From assembly GCF_039535115.1 (NCBI RefSeq), contig NZ_BAAAWO010000001.1:868001-932000 (forward strand): 64,000 nucleotides of DNA, in the 5' to 3' direction. A program made the translations under genes and the position numbers. Source of the DNA: Paeniglutamicibacter sulfureus. GTDB taxonomy: Bacteria; Actinomycetota; Actinomycetes; Actinomycetales; Micrococcaceae. Shown here piece by piece: positions 15,939 through 24,767 of the stretch. How positions within the stretch are numbered: the first letter of the stretch is position 1; each line of letters opens with the position of its first letter. The notes under the pieces are model-generated. The model was not told the DNA's origin and searched no databases. It saw only the letters and a list, made by a program, of their open reading frames with translations.

Positions 15939-16931
15939 ATGCACGATGGCCTTGAACGCGTGGCGCCCGGTACCGCGGGCATTCGCAGGCAGGTTGCCGG
16001 GCGCGGCTTCAGTTACCTGTCGGCCAACGGGCGGCGGATCCGCTCGGAGCGGCTGCTCGAGCGAATCAGGCAACTCGCGATTCCCCCGGCCTGGACGGAG
16101 GTCTGGATCGCTTCCTCCCCCAAGGCCCACATCCAGGCAACAGGGGTGGACGCAGCGGGACGCACGCAGTACCTCTACCATGCCCGCTGGCGCGAGGTGC
16201 GCGATGACGAAAAATTCATCCGCTCCCTGGCCTTCGCCCAGCGACTCCCGGTTCTCCGCCGCATTGTGACCCGTGACCTTAAGCAGACCGAAGACCCCAG
16301 ACGACGGGCGCTGGCAGCTGCCGTACGGCTCATGGACCGAGCCGGACTTCGGATCGGCGGCGTTGCCTATGCCCAGGAGAACGGTTCTTTCGGCGCGACC
16401 ACGCTGCTCAAGCGACACGTTGAAACCGAGAGGCACACCGTACACCTGCATTTCTCCGGCAAATCATCCGGAACCTGGGACGTGACGATCAGCGATCCCC
16501 TACTGGCCGACTTTTTTTCCTCGCTGCCGCGCACACCCGGCTCGGGGCCGGCGATCTGCCACGCCGTGGCAAACGGTCGCCGGAAGCAATGGACGGCAGT
16601 ATCGGATACCGAGGTTAACGCTTATCTGGGCGACGTTGCCGGTCATGGGTTCACCGCCAAGGACTTTCGCACATGGCAGGGCACCGTAGTGGCGGCCGTG
16701 TCCTTGGGCCGTGCCCAGCGGGCGGGGGCCACGTCGCCCGCAGCCGTCACCGCCGCCATCCAGGAAGCCGCCGACTGGTTGCACAACACCCCCGCCGTCG
16801 CCCGGGACTCCTACGTGAACCCTCGGGTGATTGCGCTCTTTGAACGTGGCGTGGTTGCCAATCCCGGGCACCGGCCGGATCGTGCGGTGCTCGACCTCTT
16901 GCTCGATGGGCGTGGAGGACACCGTGGGTGA
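15939..16931 (+). CDS. DNA topoisomerase IB
   Basis: A 330-residue poxvirus/bacterial-type topoisomerase IB that relaxes supercoils through a 3'-phosphotyrosine. Visible features are the N-terminal segment IPPAWTEVWIASSPKAHIQATG with YHARWREVRDDEKF, the catalytic-core stretch LRIGG...GATTLLKRHV, and the C-terminal TPAVARDSYVNPRVI containing the nucleophilic tyrosine (Y292). Its ATG begins on the base after the ku stop, so the two are translationally coupled. Bacterial topoisomerase IB genes often sit alone; cotranscription with ku suggests a joint role at damaged or dried DNA, but this is inference. Confidence 0.9.
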   Translation: MHDGLERVAPGTAGIRRQVAGRGFSYLSANGRRIRSERLLERIRQLAIPPAWTEVWIASSPKAHIQATGVDAAGRTQYLYHARWREVRDDEKFIRSLAFAQRLPVLRRIVTRDLKQTEDPRRRALAAAVRLMDRAGLRIGGVAYAQENGSFGATTLLKRHVETERHTVHLHFSGKSSGTWDVTISDPLLADFFSSLPRTPGSGPAICHAVANGRRKQWTAVSDTEVNAYLGDVAGHGFTAKDFRTWQGTVVAAVSLGRAQRAGATSPAAVTAAIQEAADWLHNTPAVARDSYVNPRVIALFERGVVANPGHRPDRAVLDLLLDGRGGHRG

Positions 16932-17213
16932 GCTCTGTACCGCTCCAGGTGGTCACCGCTAAACACGAACGCCCGAATCCTTTAGCTCATGAGCTATTGC
17001 ATTCGACGTCCTTGGATGAGGTGTGTGCTCAGTCGGCCCTCCCCGGGGCGTGTGACGAACATGGACGCGTGGATGTCGAAATGCTTGTGCTCCGCGACAC
17101 CTCACCTACATAATCAAAAGGTCTTCAATTGGCGGATTCTTCCGCCAGCCACACGGCGCTTCTCCAGTCCCCGGGAACCCGTTGTCTTACAGCGAAACTC
17201 GAGGATCGGGTTC

Positions 17214-17534
17214 ATGAAGTCCCCCCAATTGCTTGCGGAACCGCAACGTCACGGTTCCTTGCCCGTGCCGGCGGCCGCCATGCGCGTCCCTACGTCGCCA
17301 GCCTCGCCAAAAAATGGTTCGGCAGTCATCTGTGAAAGCTGCCAAAGCGATCACTACCTCGTCTTCGAAAAAGTCATCCCCCTTCCGCATCGGAGTTCCG
17401 AACCGGCAACTTGGGAGATTGAATGCTGGTGCGGCCGGTGCGAGGCATTCCTGGCGGTGCGGACCACCCAACCGCCGCTAACGCCGCATTCCATCCTTAA
17501 TGCGGCGACGGGACGGGAACACGGGCGCATCTGA
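17214..17534 (+). CDS. Small zinc-ribbon-like protein
   Basis: A 106-residue hypothetical protein. Residues about 35-85 carry two cysteine pairs, CESC and CWCGRC, spaced like a zinc ribbon and separated by a strand-rich stretch (YLVFEKVIPL and ATWEIEC). The start at 17214 has GAGGAT 7 bases upstream; the frame is open farther upstream. No family recognised. It is followed by two other very short genes and may be a small regulator or metal-binding protein. Confidence 0.55.
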   Translation: MKSPQLLAEPQRHGSLPVPAAAMRVPTSPASPKNGSAVICESCQSDHYLVFEKVIPLPHRSSEPATWEIECWCGRCEAFLAVRTTQPPLTPHSILNAATGREHGRI

Positions 17535-17597
17535 CTCCCATTCATTGATCCACCAGCTGGCCAATGCTTGACTTGGGATGAGCGGAAAGAGGCTGGC

Positions 17598-17744
17598 ATG
17601 ACACCATCGGATGCCGAAGGACGGACTGTCCCTTCGAAACGAGTGCCGAAGCAAGCCGCCCATGATGTGCCGGAAGCATCGACCAGCACGCTGTCCGCGT
17701 TCCAGTTGTCCAGCCTGCCTGACGAACGAATTGACCGAAGATAA
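17598..17744 (+). CDS. Putative 48-residue hydrophilic protein
   Basis: Reading from ATG 17598 to the TAA at 17742-17744 gives 48 residues beginning MTPSDAEGRTVPSKRV and ending LSSLPDERIDRR. AAAGAGG lies 5 bases upstream, a good ribosome site. No cysteine, no membrane segment, no family recognised. It stands 37 bases before the next small gene and could be cotranscribed with it. Confidence 0.4.
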   Translation: MTPSDAEGRTVPSKRVPKQAAHDVPEASTSTLSAFQLSSLPDERIDRR

Positions 17745-17781
17745 GAGGCCGCATTGAAGCGGCCAGTGAAAGGAAAGTGCC

Positions 17782-17991
17782 GTGCATGAGTTGGACCTGA
17801 TCCGAGCAGCCAGCGAAGACGTGGCGGCCGCTCGGCTCTTGCTGAGACAACGCCAGGAAACCTTGGACGCCATCACGCGCGCGGCGCTGGAACACGGTGT
17901 CCCCGCCGCGGAAATCGCCGCAGCCCGAAAAGAGTCCGGCGACATTCCCCACGTCGCGGGACTACCGAGGAAAGTGGCCACGAAAGGCTGA
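17782..17991 (+). CDS. Small helical protein, possibly helix-turn-helix-like
   Basis: A 69-residue protein from a GTG start with AAAGGAAA 5 bases upstream. It is strongly helical: a region with DLIRAASEDVAAARLLLRQR, then LDAITRAALEHGVPAAEIAAA, which resembles the recognition-helix pattern of small DNA-binding proteins, and a basic tail. Small actinobacterial proteins of this kind are common and uncharacterised. The function cannot be stated. Confidence 0.5.
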   Translation: MHELDLIRAASEDVAAARLLLRQRQETLDAITRAALEHGVPAAEIAAARKESGDIPHVAGLPRKVATKG

Positions 17992-18089
17992 GAGCAACGC
18001 GTTCTCGCCTCGCCCTCCGCCCTCCGGGCTTTCATTTTCCGGTCGGGGCCAATGCCCCTCCCGTGAGCCGAGCGAACGCCTCGCGATTG

Positions 18090-18323
18090 TCAGGCCCTGT
18101 CGGTTGCCTGCGCGTGCCCCGCCTCGCGGGCGCAATGGGCACAACAGTACATACCGGTCTCACTTTCCACGCCGTGGCCCAGGATCCTGCATCCGCAGTG
18201 GGCGCATGCAGGTGCCATCATGTGGATGGCACATTCAAAACTGTCGAACGTCCGGGTCTCCCCGCCCCGGGTGAGCGTGAAGGTCTTGTCATAGTCATTG
18301 CCGCACATATCGCACGTAGCCAT
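18090..18323 (-). CDS. Prokaryotic metallothionein-like zinc-ribbon protein
   Basis: A 77-residue cysteine/histidine-rich protein: CDMCGNDY near the N-terminus, the segment FDSFECAIHMMAP, CAHCGCRILGHG, and CCAHCAREAGH at the end. The pattern of four CxxC-type knots fits the small prokaryotic metallothionein/zinc-ribbon group seen in actinobacteria. The ATG at 18323 has AGGAGC 5 bases upstream; the open frame extends to 18479 without homologous character. It is probably a zinc-binding stress protein, located next to the second envelope-module copy. Confidence 0.7.
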   Translation of the reverse strand: MATCDMCGNDYDKTFTLTRGGETRTFDSFECAIHMMAPACAHCGCRILGHGVESETGMYCCAHCAREAGHAQATDRA

Positions 18324-18522
18324 GGTTGCTCCTATTGTATGGTCTTCTTCGGGGGGTAAACCAATTTTTTTCCGTTCCGGAAGGATGAGGCGAGACAGGT
18401 CCCCTACCTTGCTTGTCCCGCTCGAAACCTCCTTCCCGGTCCCCCCAGGGCATCCCCGGCGGAAGCCGGGAAGTGTCATGCTTCATCGTCCAAGCGCATC
18501 CTTTCCGTCTCCGGCGCGCGTT

Positions 18523-18978
18523 TCACGGTGCCGTGTGCCGGGAACTGGTTTTCGGGGGCCTCTCCCGGTGGGTTGCGTTGCCATCGGGCAAGCCATCGAA
18601 AGCTTCGAACCCGTTCCTGCCCATGCCGATGAGTACGGCGGCGATGATGACCCAGAACGCTGCCAGAAGAAGTCCTGCGTATCCCCAGCCGATCCAGGTT
18701 GCCAGGCCTGCCAGGGCGGCCAATGCCAGGAAGAGGAACGCGAACTGTCCGGCCAGGAGGGCCCCGGCATAGAGCCTCACCCCCTTGCGCACCGTCCGGT
18801 AGAGGATCCGGATCTCGCCCTTGACCAGCCCGATCTGCTGGTGGACGATGACATCAAATTTTTCGGTGAATCCCTTGAACCGGTCCTCCAGAGCATGGAG
18901 CTGCTTCCGGTCCGACCCATGGGTGCGGGGCGAATCCAAGGTGCCTTCGGGCTGGACGTCCGCTGGTTTCCTGCTCAT
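18523..18978 (-). CDS. Holin-like (DUF1469/holin-X) membrane protein, copy 2
   Basis: A 151-residue protein, exactly the length of copy 1. It has a soluble helical N-terminus (ALEDRFKGFTEKFDVIVHQQ), then GEIRILYRTVRKGVRLYAG, two transmembrane helices (AGQFAFLFLALAALAGLATW and AGLLLAAFWVIIAAVLIGMG) and a FDGLPDG motif matching the LP end of copy 1. It overlaps the upstream gene by 4 bases. Unlike copy 1 it has no DUF3618 gene downstream. The diverged sequences indicate an old duplication rather than a recent one. Confidence 0.78.
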   Translation of the reverse strand: MSRKPADVQPEGTLDSPRTHGSDRKQLHALEDRFKGFTEKFDVIVHQQIGLVKGEIRILYRTVRKGVRLYAGALLAGQFAFLFLALAALAGLATWIGWGYAGLLLAAFWVIIAAVLIGMGRNGFEAFDGLPDGNATHRERPPKTSSRHTAP

Positions 18979-19760
18979 GGTCGGCTGAATCCCGGCCCCA
19001 GGCCGTGCAGTCCCGAAGGCTTTCCTCCAACATCGGGCTCGCCTTCGGTGCGCCGAGGCTCGATGCCGCCAATGTTCGCACCTTTCGCCGGCTGCATCGC
19101 GGAGTCATTCCATGGACGCTCTACGGACACCGGGTTCCTGCCTGTCCGTGCGTCGTTTGCCTCCCGTACGGACACACCTTCGCTGGCGTTCCGGGTCAGA
19201 CGGCCGGCAACCAGGCCGGCGCCCAGGGCAATTCCAAGCAATGCCGCCGGGTGTCGCTTCGCAAACCGCTTGGTCTCCTGAACAAGGTCGCCGGGGTCCC
19301 GACCGTCCAACCAATCAGCCGCGTTTGCGCTGTACACCGTTGCCCGTTCGACGACGTTCGCGGCCAGACCCCTGGCTGAACCGTCATGCAGCATCCACGC
19401 GAATTCGTCGCTGATTTCACGGAGCGTGGTGGCGACCCGGCGTTGCTGGCGGGAGGCCTGGTTCCCGATCTCGCCGACGAGTGTGGAGAACAATCTGGAC
19501 CCCTCATCCCCAAGGTCCCGCGCAATATGGCTCCCCGCGGACTCGCTCCCGGAGACGACCGGTCCCGGCGCGTCGTTACCGGCTTCCCCATCTACGGCCG
19601 GACCGGAGGGGCCCACTGCCGGAGGGGCGGGTCCGGTCGCCGTCCGTCTGGCGGTATCGGTCCACTGGTTCTTGATTGCCGGCTGCACGGTGGGCCGAAC
19701 TGCTTGCCGATCCAACGGGACCCCCGGTGGGTAGGGGGCACTGAAATCATTGACGTTCAT
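18975..19760 (-). CDS. NDF-YPP envelope protein, copy 2 (unknown function)
   Basis: A 261-residue paralogue of the 8120-9034 product. It opens MNVNDFSAPYPPG (copy 1: MSENDFNAAYPPE), has a disordered middle, and shares the C-terminal block: TTLREISDEFAWML, then YSANAADWLDGRDPGDLVQE and FAKRHPAALLGIALGAGLVAGR. The start at 19760 has GGAGGA 6 bases upstream; the frame is open 21 codons farther. It is coupled to the holin-like gene by a 4-base overlap. No family name known to me. Confidence 0.72.
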   Translation of the reverse strand: MNVNDFSAPYPPGVPLDRQAVRPTVQPAIKNQWTDTARRTATGPAPPAVGPSGPAVDGEAGNDAPGPVVSGSESAGSHIARDLGDEGSRLFSTLVGEIGNQASRQQRRVATTLREISDEFAWMLHDGSARGLAANVVERATVYSANAADWLDGRDPGDLVQETKRFAKRHPAALLGIALGAGLVAGRLTRNASEGVSVREANDARTGRNPVSVERPWNDSAMQPAKGANIGGIEPRRTEGEPDVGGKPSGLHGLGPGFSRP

Positions 19761-20267
19761 GGTCTTCCTCCAATAGGTCCGCGCCTTGGAAGCGATGTCT
19801 GCCATGGATACCCGGCCGCCCATGACCTTTCACAGCGCATGATTCTCCTCGCGCCCCGGTTCGGTTATCTCTGGACTCGATGTGAATTGGTGAATGGCCC
19901 GTCGTTGCGTGTCGACGCCGTTGGAGACAGCGGCCCCATGTGGGGTCCTCAACGTATCCCGGCGGCCATCGGCGCTGCCACGATGCGGTCTTCCGGAGCT
20001 CTGGGGCGCCCGGGAAAACCCTGTCAATAAGAGCAAAGCAATAGTTCCGCCTCGGCACAAGGGTTTTGACATCGGAGGCAGGGAATCGCTTCACTGGACG
20101 GCTTATGACCTGTCGGCGAGGGAAACACTGCGCGTCCCGGAGTCGCCCCCATGGTCGCATGGGTGCGTGCTGTCCTGGTCGGCCCGGAATCGACGGCAAA
20201 GGGCCGGGGCCCGGACCCCGCCAGCGGACATCGTGTGCGCAGTCCGGCCGGGAGTTGGGGGTACTTG
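19761..20267. other. About 500 bases without a gene
   Basis: Lies between the leftward NDF-YPP copy 2 and the 3' end of the leftward unknown membrane protein. Only shadow frames are present. It should hold the promoter of the copy-2 pair and the 3' end region of the ffh-linked gene; neither could be defined. Confidence 0.4.
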
Positions 20268-21425
20268 CTAGTGGCCCGAGCGACGATCCCGGGTGAGCCG
20301 CCAGGTGCCGATGCCGATGTTCGACAGTGCGTCAACTCCCCAGAGCGCGGCGATGAGCGCCACGGCCCAGAATGGCAGCCAGGGTTGCTGCCAGTCGGTG
20401 AGCAGCACCAGTGCCATGGCAACCACCGCCTCGAACAGGCCCCAAAGGACCTGCGTGCGGGGTCGCCAGGAAAGAATGTTGAAGAACTTGCGGATGCCCT
20501 TGGCCTCGCGCGCGTCGGCGCCCATGGCCTTGGCAACGGTTGGGCCCAGTCCGCGGGGCTCGACCAGGTGCGCAGATTCCGGCACCGTGCCATCCTCGAC
20601 GTAGTCGGCCAAGGCACGGGGCCTGCCAAAGATTTCCAGCACGGCGCGCAACTTCTCGACCGACCCGCTGCCGGCAAGTGCCTCGTTGAGCTGGGTGATC
20701 ACGTCCTCGCCGATGCCGTATTCGGAGAGCCGGGCAATGGATTCCAGGTCCGGCGCGAGCCATTCGCGGGTGAGGAAGTCGGAAACCTCGGCCGCCTTGG
20801 TGCCCGAAACGGGGTCGAGCACCGGCTCGGCAGCGACCGACCAGCCGTGGCCGAAGCCCGGGTAGCCGTGGAGCTTTCGGCTCTGGCCCTCGAACCAGAA
20901 GACCATGGAAAAGCGCGGGCCAAGGCGCGAGAGCATGATGGCGGGGAACGTCGACTTCGACAACATGATCTCGGGCATGTAGCCCTGGTGCACCGCCACG
21001 TCGCCGTGTTCGGTGGAGAAGTGCTGCCAGGCCGTCTTGGTGGCACCGGCAAAGAACGCCACCTCGGATTCCTTGAACGTGCCCAACAGCACCGATCGTC
21101 CTCCGGTCGGGTGCTCGAGCGCGTCGTCGGCGATAGGTTCCCCGCTCTCGGCATCCACCCCGTCGAAGTCGGCGTAAAGCGCTCCGGTGCCACGTTTCAG
21201 GGCGATGGCGAATCCCTCGATCTGCTGGCCGAAGGAGATCTCCCCCGCTTCATCGGCCATGACGATGAAACCGTCGGGGTTCACCGCCACGACCATCTCG
21301 ACCACCGAGAGCTTGCCCCAGGAGACGGGTTCGGCCAGCAGGGAAATGCTTTGCCGGGCGCGCAGGGTCTCCTTCAGGCGTCGGTGGGCCTGGACGCCGG
21401 AGGGCTCATCGAAGATGAACGCCAT
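20268..21425 (-). CDS. Unknown protein with two C-terminal transmembrane helices, downstream of ffh
   Basis: A 385-residue protein that I do not recognise. The soluble part is strand-rich at the start (MAFIFDEPSGVQAHRRLKETL, then VSWGKLSVVEMVVAVNPDGF and GEISFGQQIEGFAIAL), followed by a helical part (about 240-320) and two hydrophobic helices near the C-terminus (VLWGLFEAVVAMALVLLTDW and FWAVALIAALWGVDAL). The ATG at 21425, 49 bases after the ffh stop, is the likely start; an alternative TTG at 21497 would overlap ffh. It may be cotranscribed with ffh, so a link to membrane targeting is possible but unproven. Confidence 0.6.
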   Translation of the reverse strand: MAFIFDEPSGVQAHRRLKETLRARQSISLLAEPVSWGKLSVVEMVVAVNPDGFIVMADEAGEISFGQQIEGFAIALKRGTGALYADFDGVDAESGEPIADDALEHPTGGRSVLLGTFKESEVAFFAGATKTAWQHFSTEHGDVAVHQGYMPEIMLSKSTFPAIMLSRLGPRFSMVFWFEGQSRKLHGYPGFGHGWSVAAEPVLDPVSGTKAAEVSDFLTREWLAPDLESIARLSEYGIGEDVITQLNEALAGSGSVEKLRAVLEIFGRPRALADYVEDGTVPESAHLVEPRGLGPTVAKAMGADAREAKGIRKFFNILSWRPRTQVLWGLFEAVVAMALVLLTDWQQPWLPFWAVALIAALWGVDALSNIGIGTWRLTRDRRSGH

Positions 21426-21474
21426 GGAGGCGATCAGCCACGCTGGCGCGACGCCTCCATCCGGCTCCCCGGGG

Positions 21475-23025
21475 CTACTTGCCAAGGAACTTCTCAAACC
21501 CCTTCGGCAGGTTCAATTCGGAGGGGTCAAAGTCCTTGGGCCCGGCGCCGAAGGCCGCACCCGAGGGAGTCTTGGCCTTGTTGGCCTCCGCCGCCGCCAG
21601 CTGCGCGGCCTTGGCCGGATTCCCGAACTTCTGCTTCTTCTTGGCCGAGCCCTTGGAACCCTTCTTGGCGCCTGGACGCCCGCCGGGCATGCCCGGGATG
21701 GCCCCGCCGGAGGCCAGCTTCTTCATCATCTTCTGGGCCTCGCCGAAGCGCTCGAGCATCGAGTTGACCTCGGAGACGTGCACGCCCGAGCCCTTGGCGA
21801 TACGTGCGCGGCGCGAGCCGTTGATGATCTTCGGTGCCACGCGCTCGTGCGGGGTCATGGAGCGGACGATGGCCTCGATCCGGTCGATCTGCGACTCGTC
21901 GAACTGCTCGAGCTGCTGGCGGGAGATCTGCGATCCGGGCATCATGCCCAGGATCTTCTTCATCGACCCCATCTTGCGGATCTGGGCCATCTGGGCCAGG
22001 AAGTCATCGAGCGTGAAGTCCTCGCGGTCGGCGAACTTCTTCGCCATCCGCTCGGCCTCGCCCTTGTCCCAGTTCTGCTCGGCCTGTTCGATCAGGGTGA
22101 GGATGTCGCCCATGTCCAGGATGCGGGACGCCATGCGGTCCGGGTGGAAGATCTCGAAGTCGTCGAGGTTCTCGCCGGTGGAGGCGTACATGACGGGCTT
22201 GCCGGTGACCGAGGCCACCGAGAGGGCGGCACCGCCGCGGGCGTCGCCGTCGAGCTTGGTGAGCACCACGCCGGTGACCCCGACGCCGTCGTTGAAAGCC
22301 TGGGCGGTGTTGACAGCGTCCTGGCCGATCATCGCGTCAATGACGAAGAGTACCTCGTCCGGATTGACGGCGGCGCGGATGTCAGCTGCCTGCTGCATCA
22401 TTTCGGCATCGATGCCCAGGCGTCCGGCGGTGTCCACGATGACCACGTCGTGCAGCTTGGTGCGGGCCTCGGCAACGCCGTCGCGCGCCACTGCCACCGG
22501 GTCGCCGGTGGCGGACTCGAACTCGGAGGAGACGCCCGGGTGCGGTGCGTAGACCGGCACCCCGGCGCGTTCGCCGTTGACCTGCAGCTGCTTGACGGCA
22601 TTGGGGCGCTGGAGGTCACACGCCACCAGCAGCGGGGTGTGGCCCTGGGCCTTGAGGTGCTTGGCCAGCTTGCCGGCCAAGGTGGTCTTCCCCGCACCCT
22701 GCAGGCCGGCGAGCATGATGACCGTGGGGGCGACCTTGGCCAGGTTCAGCCGGCGGGTCTCCCCGCCCAGGATGTCGACGAGTTCCTCGTTGACGATCTT
22801 GACGATCTGCTGGCCCGGGTTCAGCGAGGCCGAAACCTCTTCGCCCAGGGCACGTTCCTTGACATGGGCCACGAAGGCACGGACCACCGTGACGGCGACG
22901 TCGGCGTCCAGCAGGGCACGGCGGATCTCACGAACGGTGCCGTCGATATCGGCCTCGGTCAGCCGTCCCTTGCCGCGGAGGTTCTTGAAGGTGGATGTCA
23001 GGCGGTCGGAGAGTGAATTGAACAC
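21475..23025 (-). CDS. ffh: Signal recognition particle protein Ffh
   Basis: A 516-residue SRP GTPase that binds signal peptides and 4.5S RNA and delivers ribosomes to FtsY. The N domain (MFNSLSDRLTSTFKNLRGKG) is followed by the G domain with GLQGAGKTT, the DTAGR motif and TKLDGDARGG, and then the M domain (methionine-rich MAKKF, the segment MKKILGMMPGS, MTPHER and the RRARIAKGSG RNA-binding motif). The C-terminal tail ends LPKGFEKFLGK. It starts with GTG at 23025. The partner ftsY is encoded at 39827-41023, whereas in many actinobacteria the two lie close together. Confidence 0.97.
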   Translation of the reverse strand: MFNSLSDRLTSTFKNLRGKGRLTEADIDGTVREIRRALLDADVAVTVVRAFVAHVKERALGEEVSASLNPGQQIVKIVNEELVDILGGETRRLNLAKVAPTVIMLAGLQGAGKTTLAGKLAKHLKAQGHTPLLVACDLQRPNAVKQLQVNGERAGVPVYAPHPGVSSEFESATGDPVAVARDGVAEARTKLHDVVIVDTAGRLGIDAEMMQQAADIRAAVNPDEVLFVIDAMIGQDAVNTAQAFNDGVGVTGVVLTKLDGDARGGAALSVASVTGKPVMYASTGENLDDFEIFHPDRMASRILDMGDILTLIEQAEQNWDKGEAERMAKKFADREDFTLDDFLAQMAQIRKMGSMKKILGMMPGSQISRQQLEQFDESQIDRIEAIVRSMTPHERVAPKIINGSRRARIAKGSGVHVSEVNSMLERFGEAQKMMKKLASGGAIPGMPGGRPGAKKGSKGSAKKKQKFGNPAKAAQLAAAEANKAKTPSGAAFGAGPKDFDPSELNLPKGFEKFLGK

Positions 23026-23140
23026 GTGCCGTGCACTTCTTTCGTTGTGGGCGTTAGGCGCGGTCTAACCCGCTGGACTCAACATCCAAGATTACCAATA
23101 ACATGGGGCTCTTTCTTCAACACATGGCAGTCTTGGAGAT

Positions 23141-24598
23141 GTGAACCCTGATTCAAGCTCCCAGACCGGTACCCACGTAACCACATTATTGATCCTCGGC
23201 GCCTCCGGGGACCTCACCGGAAGGCTGTTGCTTCCGGGCCTGGCCCGGCTGGTTGGCTCGGGCCGAGCCCGCGGGCTGAAGCTTGCCGGAGCCGGCGGCC
23301 CGGGCTATTCACAGGAGAAATGGCAACAGCGCGTCAACGAGGTCTGCGCGGCGGCGAAGAAACAGGCCACGGGCCAGGGCGGCACCGAACTCGACAAGAT
23401 TGCCGCCGACACCCGCTTCGCCGAACTCGACGTCACAAAACCCGGCGAACTGGCCGCCCTGGTCCATTCCCTTGAAGGGCCGGTGGCACTGTACTTCGCG
23501 CTTCCCCCCGCGGTGAGCCAGAAGGCCTGCGAGGTCCTGGAACCGGGGGAACTTCCCGAGTCCACGCTGTTGGTCATGGAAAAGCCCTTTGGCTCCAACC
23601 AGCAATCCGCGCAGGAACTGAACCGCACGCTGATCCGCCTGGTCCCGGAGGAAAACATCCACCGCGTCGACCACTTCCTGGGCAAGGGCACGGTCTTCAA
23701 CATCTTGGGCCTGCGCTTCGCCAACCACCTGCTCGAGCCCCTGTTCACCTCCGAACACGTGGAGAAGATGGAAATCTTCTACGACGAGGAACTCGCCCTG
23801 GAGGGCCGCGCCGGCTACTACGACGGCGCCGGGGCGCTGCGCGACATGATCCAGTCGCACCTCTTGCAGATCCTTGGCCTGCTGACCATGAACGCCCCGG
23901 CGACACTGAAGGAACGCGACGTGCGCGACCACCTCGGCTCGGTGCTGCGCGCCACAGCCCTGGCCGGCAACCCCGCCCAAAACACGCGCCGTGCCCGCTA
24001 CACCGCCGGCACCTCGAAGGGCCGTCCGGTGCCCGACTACGCCAGCGAGGAAGGCGTGGAGCCGGCATTGAAGACCGAGACGCTGGCAGAGGTCACGCTG
24101 AACATCAACAACTCGCGCTGGGCCGGGGTTCCGTTCATCCTGCGTGCCGGCAAGGCCCTGGGAACCGCGCGCAAGGAAGCCATCATCACCTTCCGCCCGG
24201 TCTCCCACCTGCCCACCGGATTCAAGGGCACCGACGAACCCACGAAACTGCGGATCGGATTCGGCCCCGACACGCTGTCACTGGACCTGGACGTCAACGG
24301 CCCCGGCGACCTCTACACCCTGGACCGCGTCACCCTGGCCGCTGAACTCAATTCCCCGGACCTCCTCCCCTACGGCGAAGTCCTCCTCGGCGTGCTCTCC
24401 GGCGACCCGACCCTGTCTGTGCGCGGAGACACAGCGGAGGAATGCTGGCGCATTGTCGATCCGATCCTCACCGCGTGGGCCGACGATGCGGTGCCCTTGG
24501 CTGAATACGCCGCGGGCGGAAACGGCCCGGCCGACTGGGACACCAATTGCACCAAGCCCGTCAATGGCACGCCCGCAAAGGCCAAGGCCAGGCACTAG
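23141..24598 (+). CDS. zwf: Divergent glucose-6-phosphate dehydrogenase
   Basis: A 485-residue member of the G6PD family (NADP-dependent oxidation of glucose 6-phosphate, pentose phosphate pathway). The Rossmann motif ILGASGDLTGRLLLPGL and the substrate region are clear: MEKPFGSN, VDHFLGKGTVFNILGLRFAN, and GRAGYYDGAGALRDMIQSHLLQ. The active-site motif reads RVDHFLGKG instead of the usual RIDHYLGKE, and the whole protein is more divergent than a housekeeping zwf, so it is likely a second copy with altered specificity. It begins with GTG at 23141 in a 115-base divergent region shared with ffh, and is followed by the ole cluster. Confidence 0.88.
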   Translation: MNPDSSSQTGTHVTTLLILGASGDLTGRLLLPGLARLVGSGRARGLKLAGAGGPGYSQEKWQQRVNEVCAAAKKQATGQGGTELDKIAADTRFAELDVTKPGELAALVHSLEGPVALYFALPPAVSQKACEVLEPGELPESTLLVMEKPFGSNQQSAQELNRTLIRLVPEENIHRVDHFLGKGTVFNILGLRFANHLLEPLFTSEHVEKMEIFYDEELALEGRAGYYDGAGALRDMIQSHLLQILGLLTMNAPATLKERDVRDHLGSVLRATALAGNPAQNTRRARYTAGTSKGRPVPDYASEEGVEPALKTETLAEVTLNINNSRWAGVPFILRAGKALGTARKEAIITFRPVSHLPTGFKGTDEPTKLRIGFGPDTLSLDLDVNGPGDLYTLDRVTLAAELNSPDLLPYGEVLLGVLSGDPTLSVRGDTAEECWRIVDPILTAWADDAVPLAEYAAGGNGPADWDTNCTKPVNGTPAKAKARH

Positions 24599-24767
24599 CA
24601 ACGCGATCCCCGCGGACGACGCTTGGCGCGCCCGTGTGTGCCCCGGGCACGCCGAGGGAATACGGTAGGACGAGGACATTTTTAATCGTTGGACCTTGAG
24701 ATGGATCCGGCGTCCGTATTCTTCGCGCCCGACACCGGCACGACGGCCCCGACACAAAGGCTAGATT

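Noticed and set aside
14727..16451. 574-codon frame antisense to the Rieske/Ku/topoisomerase operon
   Set aside because: It lies opposite three well-supported genes. High GC leaves the opposite strand open, and the translation is Arg/Leu/Gly-rich without motifs.
21187..23016. 609-codon rightward frame opposite ffh
   Set aside because: Shadow of ffh; composition (Asp/Gly/His/Val-rich) and lack of motifs mark it as non-coding. The same applies to frames at 20151-21767, 26834-28300, 42909-44459 and 1611-2975.
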